A stretch of 64,000 bases of DNA from Mycobacterium sp. Aquia_216 (GTDB taxonomy: Bacteria; Actinomycetota; Actinomycetes; Mycobacteriales; Mycobacteriaceae): positions 4,526,001 to 4,590,000 of the forward strand of contig NZ_CP113529.1 in NCBI RefSeq assembly GCF_026723865.1, written 5' to 3'. The notes below the pieces were generated by a model. It was not told the origin of the DNA, made no database searches, and saw only the letters and a program-made list of their open reading frames with translations. The stretch's first letter is position 1; every line of letters starts with the position of its first letter. Below, piece by piece: positions 1-10,206 of this stretch. The position numbers and the translations under genes were made by a program.

Positions 1-2
1 GG

Positions 3-881
3 CTCGGTGAGTCAGCGGAGTTTCTGTTGTCGCTGAAACGTGATGCGGCGCAACCTGCAATGGCCGGGTTCAACATCCCCCCTCAGCTGCTGCATTTAGA
101 GGAGTTCCAGAAGGCGGCCAAGGTATTCATTTCGCCGGACGGCCACTCCGCACGGTACTTGGTTCAAACCAAACTGAATCCGTTCAGCACCGAGGCCATG
201 GATCAGGTCAGCGCGATCAGTGCGGCCGCCCGCGCGGCCCAACCGAATACCGCGTTGGCGGACGCCACGGTATCGATGGCTGGATACACGGTCGGGCTGA
301 AGGACACGCGCGACTACTACCAACACGACATCCGGTTCATCATCGCGGTAACCCTCTTCGTCGTGTTTGTGACCTTGATCGCGCTGCTGCGTGCGATTGT
401 CGCGCCGCTGTATCTGGTTTCTTCCGTGGTCATTTCGTATTTGTCGGCGTTGGGTATCGGCGTACTCGTGTTCCAATATCTGCTCGGCCAGCCATTACAT
501 TGGAGCGTGCCCCCGCTGGCATTCGTGGTGTTGGTCGCGGTGGGGGCCGACTACAACATGCTGCTCGTCTCGCGAATGCGTGAGGAGTCTGCGCGCAGCA
601 TGCGGTACGGCATCATTCGGACGCTGAGTTCGACGGGCGGTGTGATCACTGCGGCCGGTCTGATCTTCGCCGCCTCGATGTGCGGTCTGTTGTTTTCCAG
701 CATCAGCACCGTGGTTCAGGGCGGTGTCGTGATCGGTGTGGGAATCTTGCTGGATACCTTCTTGGTACGCACCATCACGGTTCCCGCCATCGCTGCACTG
801 GTCGGACGGGCCAACTGGTGGCCGTCCCAAATGGGTGTGCGGCGGTCGCCGGCCGGACGCGCCGAGCCGCAGCCCGGTTAG
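3..881 (+). CDS. MmpL family lipid transporter, C-terminal part (cut by window edge)
   Basis: The reading frame is open to the left edge, so only the last ~292 residues are present and the start lies outside. The visible part covers the second periplasmic region and the C-terminal membrane bundle of an RND/MmpL transporter. It includes the proton-relay segment [11 protein letters not shown] and a run of hydrophobic helices ending near residue 275. MmpL proteins export complex lipids across the inner membrane. Its immediate neighbours, a PE-PPE esterase and a fatty acyl-AMP ligase, match the mmpL10-chp2-fadD21 grouping of acyltrehalose loci, so it probably exports a trehalose-type ester. That assignment is inference from context, since MmpL paralogues cannot be told apart from a C-terminus. 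Confidence 0.9.
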   Translation, partial: LGESAEFLLSLKRDAAQPAMAGFNIPPQLLHLEEFQKAAKVFISPDGHSARYLVQTKLNPFSTEAMDQVSAISAAARAAQPNTALADATVSMAGYTVGLKDTRDYYQHDIRFIIAVTLFVVFVTLIALLRAIVAPLYLVSSVVISYLSALGIGVLVFQYLLGQPLHWSVPPLAFVVLVAVGADYNMLLVSRMREESARSMRYGIIRTLSSTGGVITAAGLIFAASMCGLLFSSISTVVQGGVVIGVGILLDTFLVRTITVPAIAALVGRANWWPSQMGVRRSPAGRAEPQPG

Positions 882-938
882 CACATACCCATGACGTGTG
901 TGAGACTACGAGACGAGTTCAAGCGGTCAGGAGTAGGC

Positions 939-2057
939 ATGAAGAAACTACTCGCAGGAGTTACGGCGCTGGTAACTGTGGGTGCCACAGCATGTTTCGG
1001 CGTCGGAGCCGCGACGGCCGACGACACGCCGATCGGCGGCCCGCCGACCCCCGGGGCGCCGGGCGACCAGACCGCCTACGCGCTCGGAGGCGCTCACGTC
1101 CTGGGGATCCCCTACGACCAGTACATCCGCATGGAGGGCGCCGACTGGTTCCCCGGCCAGCAGCGACAAATCGTCCGCTACCCGGCTGGCCAGGTTCAGG
1201 GCCACGTGCTGGAGCGGCTCTTCCCGGGCATCGGCCGCTTCGATGCATTTTTCCCGGGCCTGGGTCTGGATGGCCCCAGCGTCGGAGAGTCGGTCGACGA
1301 GGGCATCAACAACCTCGATGCGGCGATTCGCAGCACCGGTCGCCCCGGGACGGCGATCGGCTTGTCCGAGGGCGGGTTCGTGGTCGATGGTGAGCAGGCT
1401 CGGCTCGCGAATGACCCGACCGCTCCCCCGCCGGACAAACTGAACTTCGCCACATTCGGCGACCCGATTGGGCGTCACGCCTTCGGTCAGAGCTTCCTGT
1501 CCGCCATGTTCCCGGTCGGCAGCGTGGTCCCCGCACTCGACTACACCATGCCACCGCCCTATGAGAGTCAGTACGACACAAACAGATTCGTGGCCGCCTA
1601 CGACTCGATCGCGGACTTCCCCGACCGGCCGGACAACATGTTCGCCCTGGCCAACACGCTCCTGGGACTCGCCACGGGTCACACCGCGGTGGCCTTCACA
1701 AACCCGAGCATGGTACCGCCGCAGAACATCAGGACGACCATCAACTCCAGGGGTGCTAAAGACACCACGATCATGGTCCCGGAACAGCACCTTCCTCTCG
1801 TCATGCCGCTGAAGTACGTCGGGATCGACGAGGACACGCTGAACAAGCTCGACGCGATCCTGATCCCCCGGGTGAACGCGGGTTACTCGCGAAACGACGA
1901 CCCGTCGACCGCTCCCGTTCAGGTGGACCCGGTGCACGGCTTCGACCCAGCCGAAGTCACTGCACCGGCCAACCAGGCGACATTCGGCGGCGGCGCCGAT
2001 CCTCTTTCCCAAATTCTCAGCGGAGCAACGTCCGTGCTGTCCCATGGCACGGGCTGA
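939..2057 (+). CDS. chp2: PE-PPE domain (Chp-type) cell-envelope acyltransferase/esterase
   Basis: A 372-residue exported protein. The ATG at 939 is chosen because it follows an AGGAG box by 5 bases and opens with a typical signal sequence ([16 protein letters not shown], then a small-residue cleavage region ending ATA-DD near residue 28). An in-frame start 48 bases upstream would place a charged tail ahead of the signal. Residues ~45-270 form the PE-PPE alpha/beta-hydrolase domain with the nucleophile elbow GLSEG (Ser143). In M. tuberculosis, Chp1 and Chp2 of this family finish sulfolipid and polyacyltrehalose by moving acyl chains between lipid intermediates outside the membrane. Position between an mmpL and a FAAL gene supports the Chp2 role. 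The exact lipid product is not known from this window, because the pks and papA genes are not in view. Confidence 0.82.
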   Translation: MKKLLAGVTALVTVGATACFGVGAATADDTPIGGPPTPGAPGDQTAYALGGAHVLGIPYDQYIRMEGADWFPGQQRQIVRYPAGQVQGHVLERLFPGIGRFDAFFPGLGLDGPSVGESVDEGINNLDAAIRSTGRPGTAIGLSEGGFVVDGEQARLANDPTAPPPDKLNFATFGDPIGRHAFGQSFLSAMFPVGSVVPALDYTMPPPYESQYDTNRFVAAYDSIADFPDRPDNMFALANTLLGLATGHTAVAFTNPSMVPPQNIRTTINSRGAKDTTIMVPEQHLPLVMPLKYVGIDEDTLNKLDAILIPRVNAGYSRNDDPSTAPVQVDPVHGFDPAEVTAPANQATFGGGADPLSQILSGATSVLSHGTG

Positions 2058-2104
2058 CATCCGACTCCGAGCAAACGGATTCGACGAACTGGTACGGATT
2101 TAAC

Positions 2105-3853
2105 TTGACGCCCATGTCTCAGCCACCTGTGCTCTCGATGCTGCACGGGCGCGCCAGCATGCGCCCCAACGACGTCGCGTTCACTTTCACCGATTACCAA
2201 CAAGATTGGGCGGGCGTCGCCGAGAGTGTCACATGGTCGCAGCTATCGCGCCGCACACTCAGTGTGGCGCGCGAGCTCAGCCTGCACGCATCGGTCGGAG
2301 ACAGGGCAGTAATCCTGGCTCCGCAGAGCCTCGATTACATTCTGGCTTTCCTGGGATCCATGCAGGCCGGGCTCATCGCCGTTCCACTCCCGTTGCCGCA
2401 CCGGGGCTCGAGTCATGATCGGGTGGGCGCGGTCTTTGCCGATACGTCGCCCTCGATAGTTCTCACCACGTCCGCAGCCGCGGAAGATGTCGGCGACTAT
2501 GTCGACCAATCGCGGCTGGACACTGCTCCCAAGATCGTCGAAATCGATTCGTTGAATCTGGACGCCGAGGGCGGACCGAGCGTTGAGGCGGCCGATCTGC
2601 CCAGCATCGCGTATCTGCAGTACAGCTCGGGTTCGACCCGCACGCCGACCGGGGTCATGCTTTCGCATCGCAACCTCCAGGTGAATTTCGAACAGTTGAT
2701 GCGAAGCTTTTTCACCGACTCCCGGTTCGCGATCCCCTCGAATGCCACGCTGGTGTCCTGGCTGCCCTTCTACCACGATATGGGTTTGGTACTGGGTGTC
2801 TGCGCCCCGATCCTGGGCGGCTACCGCGCCGATCTGACCAGCCCGGTGGCTTTCTTGGAAAGCCCGGCGAGGTGGATGCGGTCTCTTGCCGCAAATCCGC
2901 ACTCCTGGTCGTCGGCACCTAATTTCGCCTTTGATCTGGCCGCGCGCAAGACGAGTGATACTGACCTGGCCGGGCTCGACCTGGGTGGGGTGCTGGGCAT
3001 CATCAGCGGTGCCGAACGTGTCGAACCGGTCACCCTGCGGCGCTTCGTTGATCGGTTCGCGCACTTCAACTTTCGCGACCATATGATGCGTCCGTCATAC
3101 GGCTTGGCGGAGGCAACCGTCTTCGTGGCGACCGGCACCTGGAGTGAATCGTCGCCGGCGGCCCGCTTCGACACCGAAGAGCTGTCCGCAGGCCGCGTCA
3201 AGCGGTGCGCGCACGGGACCGGCACCGCACTGGTCAAATACGACGTGCCGCAATCGCCCACACTGCGGATCGTCGACAGTGAAACCCATCGCGAGTGCCC
3301 GACGGACTTGGTCGGTGAGATCTGGGTGCACGGCGAGAACGTCGCCGAGGGCTACTGGCGCAAACCGCCCGAGGAGCAGTTATGCTTTGGCGCAACGCTT
3401 TTGGACGCGTCGCCGGGTACGCCGGTCGGACCCTGGCTGAGGACCGGTGACCTCGGTTTCATCTCCGAGGGTGAGCTGTTCATCGTCGGTCGCATCAAGG
3501 ATTTGCTGATCATCCGTGGGCGTAATCACTATCCCGAGGACATCGAGGCGACGGTCCAAGAGATCACCCGTGGTCGGGTCGCGGCGATATCGGTCCCGCT
3601 GAACAGCACCGAGAAGCTCGTCACCGTCATCGAGCTCAAGAAGCGAGGCGACTCGGCCGAGGAGGCGAGGCGCTGGCTGAGCGGAGTCAAGAGCGACGTC
3701 ATCTCCGCGATTTCCAATGCGCACGGGGTGAACGTCGAGGACCTCGTTCTGGTACCGCCCGGGTCTATTCCCACCACCACGAGTGGCAAGATCCGGCGCT
3801 CTGCCTGTGTCGAGCTGTACAACCGGCACCAATTCGCCCGGCTGGACACCTAA
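2105..3853 (+). CDS. fadD21: Fatty acyl-AMP ligase (FadD21-like FAAL)
   Basis: An adenylate-forming enzyme of 582 residues (579 if the ATG at 2114 is used rather than TTG at 2105). The P-loop-like motif [11 protein letters not shown], the [12 protein letters not shown] segment, the adenylate-binding LRTGDLGF and the C-terminal TTTSGKIRR are all present. The length and the [18 protein letters not shown] pattern are those of FAALs, which form acyl-adenylates and load them on a polyketide synthase instead of making acyl-CoA. The gene follows the chp2-like gene by about 50 bases on the same strand and is likely co-transcribed. It probably primes the polyketide or acyl chain that becomes esterified by Chp2 and exported by the upstream MmpL. 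The symbol is by context; other FadD21/23/24/25 paralogues are possible. Confidence 0.85.
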   Translation: MTPMSQPPVLSMLHGRASMRPNDVAFTFTDYQQDWAGVAESVTWSQLSRRTLSVARELSLHASVGDRAVILAPQSLDYILAFLGSMQAGLIAVPLPLPHRGSSHDRVGAVFADTSPSIVLTTSAAAEDVGDYVDQSRLDTAPKIVEIDSLNLDAEGGPSVEAADLPSIAYLQYSSGSTRTPTGVMLSHRNLQVNFEQLMRSFFTDSRFAIPSNATLVSWLPFYHDMGLVLGVCAPILGGYRADLTSPVAFLESPARWMRSLAANPHSWSSAPNFAFDLAARKTSDTDLAGLDLGGVLGIISGAERVEPVTLRRFVDRFAHFNFRDHMMRPSYGLAEATVFVATGTWSESSPAARFDTEELSAGRVKRCAHGTGTALVKYDVPQSPTLRIVDSETHRECPTDLVGEIWVHGENVAEGYWRKPPEEQLCFGATLLDASPGTPVGPWLRTGDLGFISEGELFIVGRIKDLLIIRGRNHYPEDIEATVQEITRGRVAAISVPLNSTEKLVTVIELKKRGDSAEEARRWLSGVKSDVISAISNAHGVNVEDLVLVPPGSIPTTTSGKIRRSACVELYNRHQFARLDT

Positions 3854-3953
3854 GCCGGCCGGTCTGCGCGGGTCCGCCTGAAGTCGACGTCCGCGCACGG
3901 CGGGGAACCGCTATTCGCATAATGGGTCCATCCGCACCGGCAAAGGAGCCACG

Positions 3954-5012
3954 ATGAGCACAGCCAGCACAGACCGTCCCCTACGGGTCATCCAGTGGAC
4001 AACGGGGAACATCGGGCGGCGCTCGCTGCACGCCATCATCGGCAGGCCCGACATGGAACTGGTCGGGGTCTACGCGCACGGGGCGGACAAGGTCGGTGTC
4101 GATGCCGCCGAGCTTTCCGGCTGGCCGGAACCGACCGGGGTGCAAGCCACCAACGACATCGACGCGCTGATCGCGCTGGGCGCCGACGCGTGTTGCTATA
4201 ACCCGTTGTGGCCCAACGTCGACGAACTGGTGCGACTGCTGGAATCAGGGGTCAACGTGTGCTCCAGCGCGGCCTGGATCACCGGCGGTAAGCAGACGCC
4301 GCAGGACCGGCAGCGCATCGAGGACGCCTGCCAAAAGGGCAATTCGACGATCTTCGGCAGCGGTGCGCACCCGGGCATGACGAACATGGTCGGCATGGTG
4401 TTGTCCGCCTCGTGTGAGCGCGTCGACGAAATCCGGATCACCGAGTCGGTGGACTGCTCGACCTACGAATCCGCGGAAACCCAGACGGCAATGGGATTCT
4501 CACAAGACCCCGACGCACCGGGCTTGGCCGAGAACGTGCGGCGGGAAAGCGAGGTCTTCGCGGAGTCGGCGGCGATGATGGCCGACGCGATCGGCGCCAA
4601 GCTGGACAAGATGACCTTCGACGTGACATTCACCGCGGCCACCGGCGACTCCGATCTGGGCTTCATGAAGATCCCCGCGGGCACGGTCGGCGGCGTGTAC
4701 GGCTTCCACCGCGGCTGGGAAGGTGACCGCAACGTCGTCAGCGTCGGATTCAACTGGACGATGGGCAGCCACGTGGTCCCGCCCAAGCCGCTCGAGCACG
4801 GCCACGTCATTCAGGTCTTCGGATTGCCCAACATGCGGACCGTACTGCATTGCCTGCCGCCGAAGGATTGGACGGAGCCCGGGTTCATGGGCCTCGGCAT
4901 GATTTATACCGCTCTACCGGTCACCAACGCGGTGCCCGGGGTGGTGGCCGCCAGGCCCGGGATCGTGACCCTTGCCGACTTGCCGCCGGTCACCGGCCGG
5001 GTGGCGCGCTGA
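3954..5012 (+). CDS. DapB-like NAD(P)-dependent reductase family protein
   Basis: A 352-residue protein with an N-terminal Rossmann fold (VIQWTTGNIGRRSL, residues ~12-25) of the dihydrodipicolinate-reductase N-domain type. The downstream region contains GSGAHPGMTN and FGLPNMRTV segments. Actinobacteria carry many such proteins, often annotated as NAD(P)H-dependent amine or 2,4-diaminopentanoate dehydrogenase-like; most have no proven substrate. It is not true DapB, which is about 245 residues. An AAAGGAG-like box (3942-3948) precedes the ATG by 5 bases. It sits between the lipid genes and the mmpS-mmpL pair, without overlap with either, so a role in the lipid pathway is not shown. Confidence 0.78.
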   Translation: MSTASTDRPLRVIQWTTGNIGRRSLHAIIGRPDMELVGVYAHGADKVGVDAAELSGWPEPTGVQATNDIDALIALGADACCYNPLWPNVDELVRLLESGVNVCSSAAWITGGKQTPQDRQRIEDACQKGNSTIFGSGAHPGMTNMVGMVLSASCERVDEIRITESVDCSTYESAETQTAMGFSQDPDAPGLAENVRRESEVFAESAAMMADAIGAKLDKMTFDVTFTAATGDSDLGFMKIPAGTVGGVYGFHRGWEGDRNVVSVGFNWTMGSHVVPPKPLEHGHVIQVFGLPNMRTVLHCLPPKDWTEPGFMGLGMIYTALPVTNAVPGVVAARPGIVTLADLPPVTGRVAR

Positions 5013-5063
5013 CCCTATGGCGCTGGCCACATGCAAGCCACCCCGGAGGAACGGTTCCGTCCT

Positions 5064-5082
5064 CTAGGTTAGAGTACTTAGC
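5064..5082. promoter_or_regulatory. Weak IdeR-like half site upstream of mmpS-mmpL
   Basis: The segment CTAGGTTAGAGTACTTAGC matches 10 of 19 positions of the mycobacterial iron box as I remember it (TTAGGTTAGGCTAACCTAA). The left half is almost complete (TAGGTTAG) and the right half is poor. It lies about 60 bases before the mmpS start. MmpS4-MmpL4 of M. tuberculosis is iron-regulated, which is the only reason to mention it. A chance match is likely enough that this remains tentative. Confidence 0.22.
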
Positions 5083-5142
5083 CAAGCAAAGGTTCCGCGA
5101 CAATGAGGGTTGTCGACGCGGTGGTGAGCTTTCCAAGGCAGG

Positions 5143-5637
5143 ATGGCAGGCCCCCGCAGCGGTAAGCGGAAGGCGGTCAAGGTGAGGGCTTCGCCGAATT
5201 CGGATGCCATAACTCGAGCGCTCAAACGGGCGTGGATTCCTCTGCTGTTAATTGTGGTACTGGCAGTCTCGGCGTTGATGGTGTCGCGACTGCACAAAAT
5301 CTTCGGCTCCCAGGACCTCAACGCGAATGCGGGCAAGGGGATCGAGATCGTGCAGTTCAACCCGAAGGTTGTGCTGTACGAGATCGGCGGCCCGCCGGGA
5401 GCCACCGCGAACATCAACTACTGGGATGCGGATGCCAACACCCACCAGATCAACAACGCCCCGCTCCCGTGGTCGACCACGATCTCGACCACGCTGCCGT
5501 CGGTGAGCGCCAACATCATGGCGCAAAGTGACGGCAGCCGAATCACCTGCAAGATCACCGTGGACGGCGTCGTCCGCGACGAGCAAAACTCCGATGGCCA
5601 CAACGCCCAGACCTTCTGCTTGGTGAAGTCCGCATGA
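5143..5637 (+). CDS. MmpS family accessory protein
   Basis: A 164-residue membrane-anchored protein. A basic cytoplasmic tail (residues 1-28) is followed by one hydrophobic helix (~29-47). A ~115-residue extracytoplasmic beta domain follows, with the MmpS pattern VLYEIGGPPGATANINYWDAD and WSTTISTTLPS, and two Cys residues near the C-terminus. MmpS proteins are periplasmic partners of MmpL exporters. The ATG is preceded by AAGGCAGG. The last codons overlap the downstream mmpL by 4 bases (ATGA), so the two are translationally coupled. The cytoplasmic tail is longer than in the ~140-residue MmpS4 and MmpS5 proteins. Confidence 0.9.
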   Translation: MAGPRSGKRKAVKVRASPNSDAITRALKRAWIPLLLIVVLAVSALMVSRLHKIFGSQDLNANAGKGIEIVQFNPKVVLYEIGGPPGATANINYWDADANTHQINNAPLPWSTTISTTLPSVSANIMAQSDGSRITCKITVDGVVRDEQNSDGHNAQTFCLVKSA

Positions 5638-8543
5638 GCGATCTCAATAGCAAGAGCCAGCTGGGAGTCGACGACGCCGTCGACACCGGTCCGATCGACA
5701 CGCAGGGGTCCGGGAGGCCGGAACGCGGCCACCGGCCGTACCTCCCGCACACCATTCGTATCTTCGCCGTGCCGATCATCTTGATCTGGGTAGCCGTGAC
5801 GATCCTGGTGAACGTCATCGTCCCCACCCTGGAAGTCGTCGGCGAGGCGCACTCGGCCCCGATGACACCCCTGGACGCGCCGTCCATGAAGGCGATGATG
5901 CGGCTGGGCCAAAACTTCCACGAATTCGACTCCAACAGCACCGTGATGATCGTGCTGGAGGGCCAACAACCGCTTGGCGCCGATGCACACCAGTACTACG
6001 ACAAGCTGATTCGGCAACTGCGCCAGGATCCCAAGCACATCCAGCACATCCAGGACTTCTGGGGAGACCGGCTGACGGCGGCGGGCGCGCAGAGCGCCGA
6101 CGCCAAGGGCGCCTACGTGCAGGTGAACCTAGCCGGTAACCAAGGCACCACGCTGGCGAATGAGTCCGTCGACGCCGTTCGCAAGGTGATCGACGAGAAC
6201 AAGGCGCCACCGGGGGTGAAGGCCTACGTCACCGGTCCCGCCGCGCTCTCCGACGACATGCACATCATCGGCAACGCCAGCCTGGCCACGATCACGCTAT
6301 TCACCCTGGGTGCGATCGCGATCATGTTGCTGTTGGTCTACCGGTCCGTCGTGACCACGTTGGTCCAGCTCTTCATGACCTTTGTCGCGTTGGCCTGTTC
6401 GCGGGGAGTCGTCGCGGTTCTGGCGTACCACAACGCATTCGGGCTCACCACCTTTGCCGCCAACATCCTGACCATGCTGGCGATCGCGGCGGGCACGGAC
6501 TACGGCATCTTCCTCGTCGGCCGCTACCAGGAGGCCCTGCGCGCCGGCGAAGATCGAGAAAGCGCCTACTACACCACATTTAAGGGAGTTGCCCCCGTTA
6601 TCCTGGGGTCGGGCCTGACGATTGCCGGCGCGACCTACTGCCTGAGTTTTTCCCGGCTGCCCTGGTTCAACACCATGGGCGCTCCCGTGGCGATCGGCAT
6701 GCTGGTTGTCGTCGCTGCCGGCCTCACGCTGGGCCCCGCTGTGATCTTCATCGGCAGCCGTTTCCATCTCTTCGAGACCAAGCGCGCCGCCAAACAAGGG
6801 CGGCTCTGGCGCCGGGTGGGCACCGCGGTAGTGCGTTGGCCCGCACCGATTCTGGCCGTCAGCGCCGCGGTCGTGCTGGTCGGCATGATTGCCCTCCCGA
6901 GCTACACGACGAGCTACAACGACCGCCATTACCTACCGCTCTCGGCTCCGTCCAACCAAGGGCAGGAGGCCGCGAACCGGCATTTCTCCGAGGCCCGGAT
7001 GAACCCGGACCTGTTGATGGTCGAATCCGACCATGACATGCGCAACACGGCCGACATGCTGGTGTTGGACCGGGTAGCTAAAAACGAGATGCGCACGCTC
7101 GGCATCGCCATGGTCCAGGACATCACCCGGCCACTGGGCATTCCGATTCAGCACAGCTCGATTCCGTTCCAGAACAGCATTCAAAGCCAGACGACCATGC
7201 AGAATATGGACTTCCTCAAGGAGCGCATTGCCGACATCCTGAAGATGGCTGACGACCTGCAGACCCAAATCGACACCACGCAACGGCAATACGAGGTATC
7301 GCTAGACCTCGCTCATGCCGCCGACGACAGCGCAAATACCACGGCGGTGACATCGCAGATCACCGATAATTTGCGCGACCACATCGCGGATTTCGACGAC
7401 ACTTTCCGGCCGGTGCGCACCTACTTCTACTGGGAGAAACACTGCTTCGACATCCCGTTGTGCTACGGACTGCGATCCCTGTTCGACACGTTGGACGGCT
7501 TCGACCAGCTCGCCGAGCAGTTCCACTTCCTCACGGCTGACATCAAGCACACCGCCCAGGCCACCCACGACCTGAATGCGCTGTTTCCCACGCTGATCAC
7601 GACGCTGAAGACCACCAGGGGCATCACGCTGACGCTCTACCAGACGTTCAAGGCGATGATCAACCAGATGGAGGCGATGAGCAACACCGCGATCGTCATG
7701 GGGCAGAGCTTCGACCAGTCGAAGAACGACGACTTCTTCTATCTGCCGCCGGAAGCGTTCCAGAACCCTGACTTCCAGACGGGTCTTCGAATGTTCTTGT
7801 CGCCGGATGGAAAGTCGGCACGGTTCTTCATCACCCATCAGGGCGATCCCATGACGCCGGAAGGCATTTCACGGGTCGGAGCCGAACGCATCGCCGCACA
7901 GGAGGGGTTGAAGCAGTCCTCGCTATCCGACGCCAGGGTATATCTCGGCGGAACCGCAGCGACGTTCAAGGACATGGCCGACGGCGAGAAGTACGACCTG
8001 ATGATCGCGGTGGTATCGGCGCTGACGCTGATCTTCATGATCATGCTGCTGCTCACCCGGAGCGTGGTGGCCGCCCTGGTCATCGTCGGTACCGCGGCCA
8101 GTTCTATTGCCGCGTCGTTCGGTCTGTCCGTGTTGATTTGGCAGGACCTGTTCGGCATCAGGATCCACTGGATCGTCGCCGCGCTCTCGGTGATCATCCT
8201 GTTGGCAGTCGGATCCGACTACAACCTGCTGCTCGTATCCCGGTTCCGGGAGGAGATCCATCACGGACTCAAGACGGGGATCATCCGGTCGATGGCCGGC
8301 ACCGGCGGGGTGGTGACGGCCGCGGGTCTGGTGTTCGCGTTCACGATGGCGTCGATGCTCGGCAGTGACTTGCGGGTGTTGGGCCAGTTCGGGTCCACCG
8401 TCTGCATTGGCCTGCTGCTGGACACGCTGATCGTGCGCACGCTGTTGATGCCGTCGATCGCCACGCTGCTCGGGCGTTGGTTCTGGTGGCCGCAGGTCGT
8501 CCATCCGCGCGGCGACAACGCCCGCAAATGGGTATCCGCTTAG
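5634..8543 (+). CDS. MmpL family RND transporter
   Basis: A complete 969-residue MmpL. Helix 1 lies near residues 40-60, a porter domain follows, and the first helix bundle carries the proton-relay GTDYGIFLVGRYQEA. A long helical insertion (~residues 510-720) is rich in Gln and Asp and probably forms a coiled hairpin. The second porter segment and bundle carry GSDYNLLLVSRFREE. Length, the long coiled insertion and pairing with an mmpS fit the MmpL4/MmpL5 group, which exports siderophores or, in some species, glycopeptidolipids. The substrate here is not determined. The stop codon overlaps the stop of the convergent degV gene by 4 bases. Confidence 0.93.
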   Translation: MSDLNSKSQLGVDDAVDTGPIDTQGSGRPERGHRPYLPHTIRIFAVPIILIWVAVTILVNVIVPTLEVVGEAHSAPMTPLDAPSMKAMMRLGQNFHEFDSNSTVMIVLEGQQPLGADAHQYYDKLIRQLRQDPKHIQHIQDFWGDRLTAAGAQSADAKGAYVQVNLAGNQGTTLANESVDAVRKVIDENKAPPGVKAYVTGPAALSDDMHIIGNASLATITLFTLGAIAIMLLLVYRSVVTTLVQLFMTFVALACSRGVVAVLAYHNAFGLTTFAANILTMLAIAAGTDYGIFLVGRYQEALRAGEDRESAYYTTFKGVAPVILGSGLTIAGATYCLSFSRLPWFNTMGAPVAIGMLVVVAAGLTLGPAVIFIGSRFHLFETKRAAKQGRLWRRVGTAVVRWPAPILAVSAAVVLVGMIALPSYTTSYNDRHYLPLSAPSNQGQEAANRHFSEARMNPDLLMVESDHDMRNTADMLVLDRVAKNEMRTLGIAMVQDITRPLGIPIQHSSIPFQNSIQSQTTMQNMDFLKERIADILKMADDLQTQIDTTQRQYEVSLDLAHAADDSANTTAVTSQITDNLRDHIADFDDTFRPVRTYFYWEKHCFDIPLCYGLRSLFDTLDGFDQLAEQFHFLTADIKHTAQATHDLNALFPTLITTLKTTRGITLTLYQTFKAMINQMEAMSNTAIVMGQSFDQSKNDDFFYLPPEAFQNPDFQTGLRMFLSPDGKSARFFITHQGDPMTPEGISRVGAERIAAQEGLKQSSLSDARVYLGGTAATFKDMADGEKYDLMIAVVSALTLIFMIMLLLTRSVVAALVIVGTAASSIAASFGLSVLIWQDLFGIRIHWIVAALSVIILLAVGSDYNLLLVSRFREEIHHGLKTGIIRSMAGTGGVVTAAGLVFAFTMASMLGSDLRVLGQFGSTVCIGLLLDTLIVRTLLMPSIATLLGRWFWWPQVVHPRGDNARKWVSA

Positions 8544-9373
8544 CGCGCAGCCACTTCCACGCAGATCGCGACAGCTCCCGGTCCGACATGCACGCCCAGC
8601 ACCGGCCCCAACGGGGTGACGATCGCCGGCTCGCACGCGGGTAGCCGCTGGGCCAGCGCCGCCGCCACCTCGTTGGCACCGTCCGGGTTCATGACGTGAT
8701 GCACCGCCACCGCCGCCGAGCCGTCGCCGACGACCCCGCAGACCCGATCGAGCATCGCCGCCGTCGCCTTGCTGACGGTTCGTACCCGTTGGGCCAGAAC
8801 GAGTTTGCCGTCCTCGATGCGCAGCAACGGCTTGAGCGACAGCGCGGTGCCCAGCCATGCCTTGGCCCCGCCGATCCGGCCGCTGCGTCGCAGGTTGTCC
8901 AGACCGTGCACCACAATAAAGGCGTGGCTTCGGCTTACCGCCGTGTTCGCGGCGGCGACGACCGCGTCCAAGCCCCCACCCGCGGCCGCGGCCCGCGCGG
9001 CGGCCAGCGCGACAAAGCCGGTGCCCATCGCCGCCGAGCGCGAGTCGACAACCCGTACGGCCGAACCGATCTCGGCTGCGACCCGTTCCCCCACGCCGTA
9101 AGTGCCGGAGAGCGCTGACGAAATATGCACTGCCACTACACCATCCCCGGAGGCGTCAGCCAGTGCCTGGCGGTAGGCCTTTTCGAGTTCGGCCGGAGTG
9201 GCCGCCGCGGTGGTGGCGTGGTGCCGATAGATGTCGTCGGGGATCTCGTCCACGCCGTCGCGCAGATCTTCACCGTCGAGCAGGATGTGCAGCGGGACTA
9301 CGCGGATCCCTGACTTTTCCAGCAGCTCGGCCGGGAGGCGCGACGAGGCATCGGTCACCACCACGACTGTCAT
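8540..9373 (-). CDS. DegV family fatty-acid-binding protein
   Basis: A 277-residue DegV-family protein. The N-terminus has TDASSRLP and PLHILLDGEDLRDG; the lipid-binding loop HISSALSGTY is at residues 83-92. DegV proteins bind a single fatty acid and in Firmicutes act as the FakB subunit of fatty acid kinase. Mycobacteria keep the binding protein, but I see no FakA-like kinase here. It is the distal gene of a five-gene minus-strand operon (nadD, rsfS, gpgP, octT, degV) with near-zero spacing. That order equals Rv2421c-Rv2417c of M. tuberculosis, and the octanoyl-transferring OctT just upstream makes an acyl-handling role plausible. Confidence 0.9.
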   Translation of the reverse strand: MTVVVVTDASSRLPAELLEKSGIRVVPLHILLDGEDLRDGVDEIPDDIYRHHATTAAATPAELEKAYRQALADASGDGVVAVHISSALSGTYGVGERVAAEIGSAVRVVDSRSAAMGTGFVALAAARAAAAGGGLDAVVAAANTAVSRSHAFIVVHGLDNLRRSGRIGGAKAWLGTALSLKPLLRIEDGKLVLAQRVRTVSKATAAMLDRVCGVVGDGSAAVAVHHVMNPDGANEVAAALAQRLPACEPAIVTPLGPVLGVHVGPGAVAICVEVAAR

Positions 9374-9376
9374 GGC

Positions 9377-10201
9377 TTAGCCGCGCGATTTCTCGTTCGG
9401 TACCCCGGCTTGATTGCGCGCCTCCTCCTCGCGCTGCGCGTCCCCCTCGCCGCCGGGCGGCTGGGGGTGCCCCCACTGCATCGTCGGCACACCGGCCGCG
9501 GCCAGCGCCTTGAGCATCAGCTCCGCGACCGCCTGGTGGGCTTCGAAATTCCAGTGGATACCGTCAGGATTGCTACGTCCGCTCATAACCTGTTCGGCCA
9601 CAGCAGCTTTGAGGTCAACCAAGGGCACGTCATGGTTCTGCGCCCATTGCGTAATGGCTGCCACGGTGCCGGCGCGGCCGTGGTGCGCCTTGCCATAGGT
9701 CTCGGCGATGTGCACGGATGGCAGCGACGCCACGATCGGGATACCCGGGCGGTTGAAATCGATTGCGCCACGGGTCTGCTCGAGATAGTCGGCACTCAAA
9801 TGCGGTGGCAGTGCGGCCCTGGCCACCGGCGAGAGCCTGGGCTGCACCCAGCCGTAGCCGTCGCGAACCCAGCGCCGCAGCCACGGCGGGCGAACATAGC
9901 GGATCAGTTCACGCAACGCGGTCGGCAAGACCGACGGCAGGGAATCCATCCCGCCGGTCGCGAAAATCACCGCGCCCGCCCTGGGCAGAGCCGCCCAGGC
10001 CCGCGGGTCCTGCGTAGCGGCCCACCATACGTCGCGACAGGTCCAGCCGATGCGACCGATCAGCTCCACATCCCAACCCAGTTGTGCAGCAACGATATTG
10101 GGCCAGATGCGAGGATCGTCGGCCGGCAATCCCCCGGTGGGGCCGTAGTAGGACAACGAATCGGCGAAGACCAGCAATGTGGGGCGTACGTCAGAGGACA
10201 T
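9377..10201 (-). CDS. octT: SGNH-hydrolase-fold octanoyltransferase for MGLP
   Basis: A 274-residue SGNH/GDSL-type protein. The start ATG at 10201 ([20 protein letters not shown]) is preferred because longer starts run into gpgP. Block I carries the nucleophile Ser in FADSLSY. The C-terminal [12 protein letters not shown] supplies the Asp and His. In M. tuberculosis the gene at this position (Rv2418c) octanoylates an early glucosylglycerate precursor of methylglucose lipopolysaccharides, cytosolic polymers that modulate fatty acid synthase. It sits 5 bases from gpgP, which acts in the same pathway. The C-terminal tail (last ~30 residues) is charged and probably disordered. Confidence 0.86.
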   Translation of the reverse strand: MSSDVRPTLLVFADSLSYYGPTGGLPADDPRIWPNIVAAQLGWDVELIGRIGWTCRDVWWAATQDPRAWAALPRAGAVIFATGGMDSLPSVLPTALRELIRYVRPPWLRRWVRDGYGWVQPRLSPVARAALPPHLSADYLEQTRGAIDFNRPGIPIVASLPSVHIAETYGKAHHGRAGTVAAITQWAQNHDVPLVDLKAAVAEQVMSGRSNPDGIHWNFEAHQAVAELMLKALAAAGVPTMQWGHPQPPGGEGDAQREEEARNQAGVPNEKSRG

Positions 10202-10206
10202 CGTTT

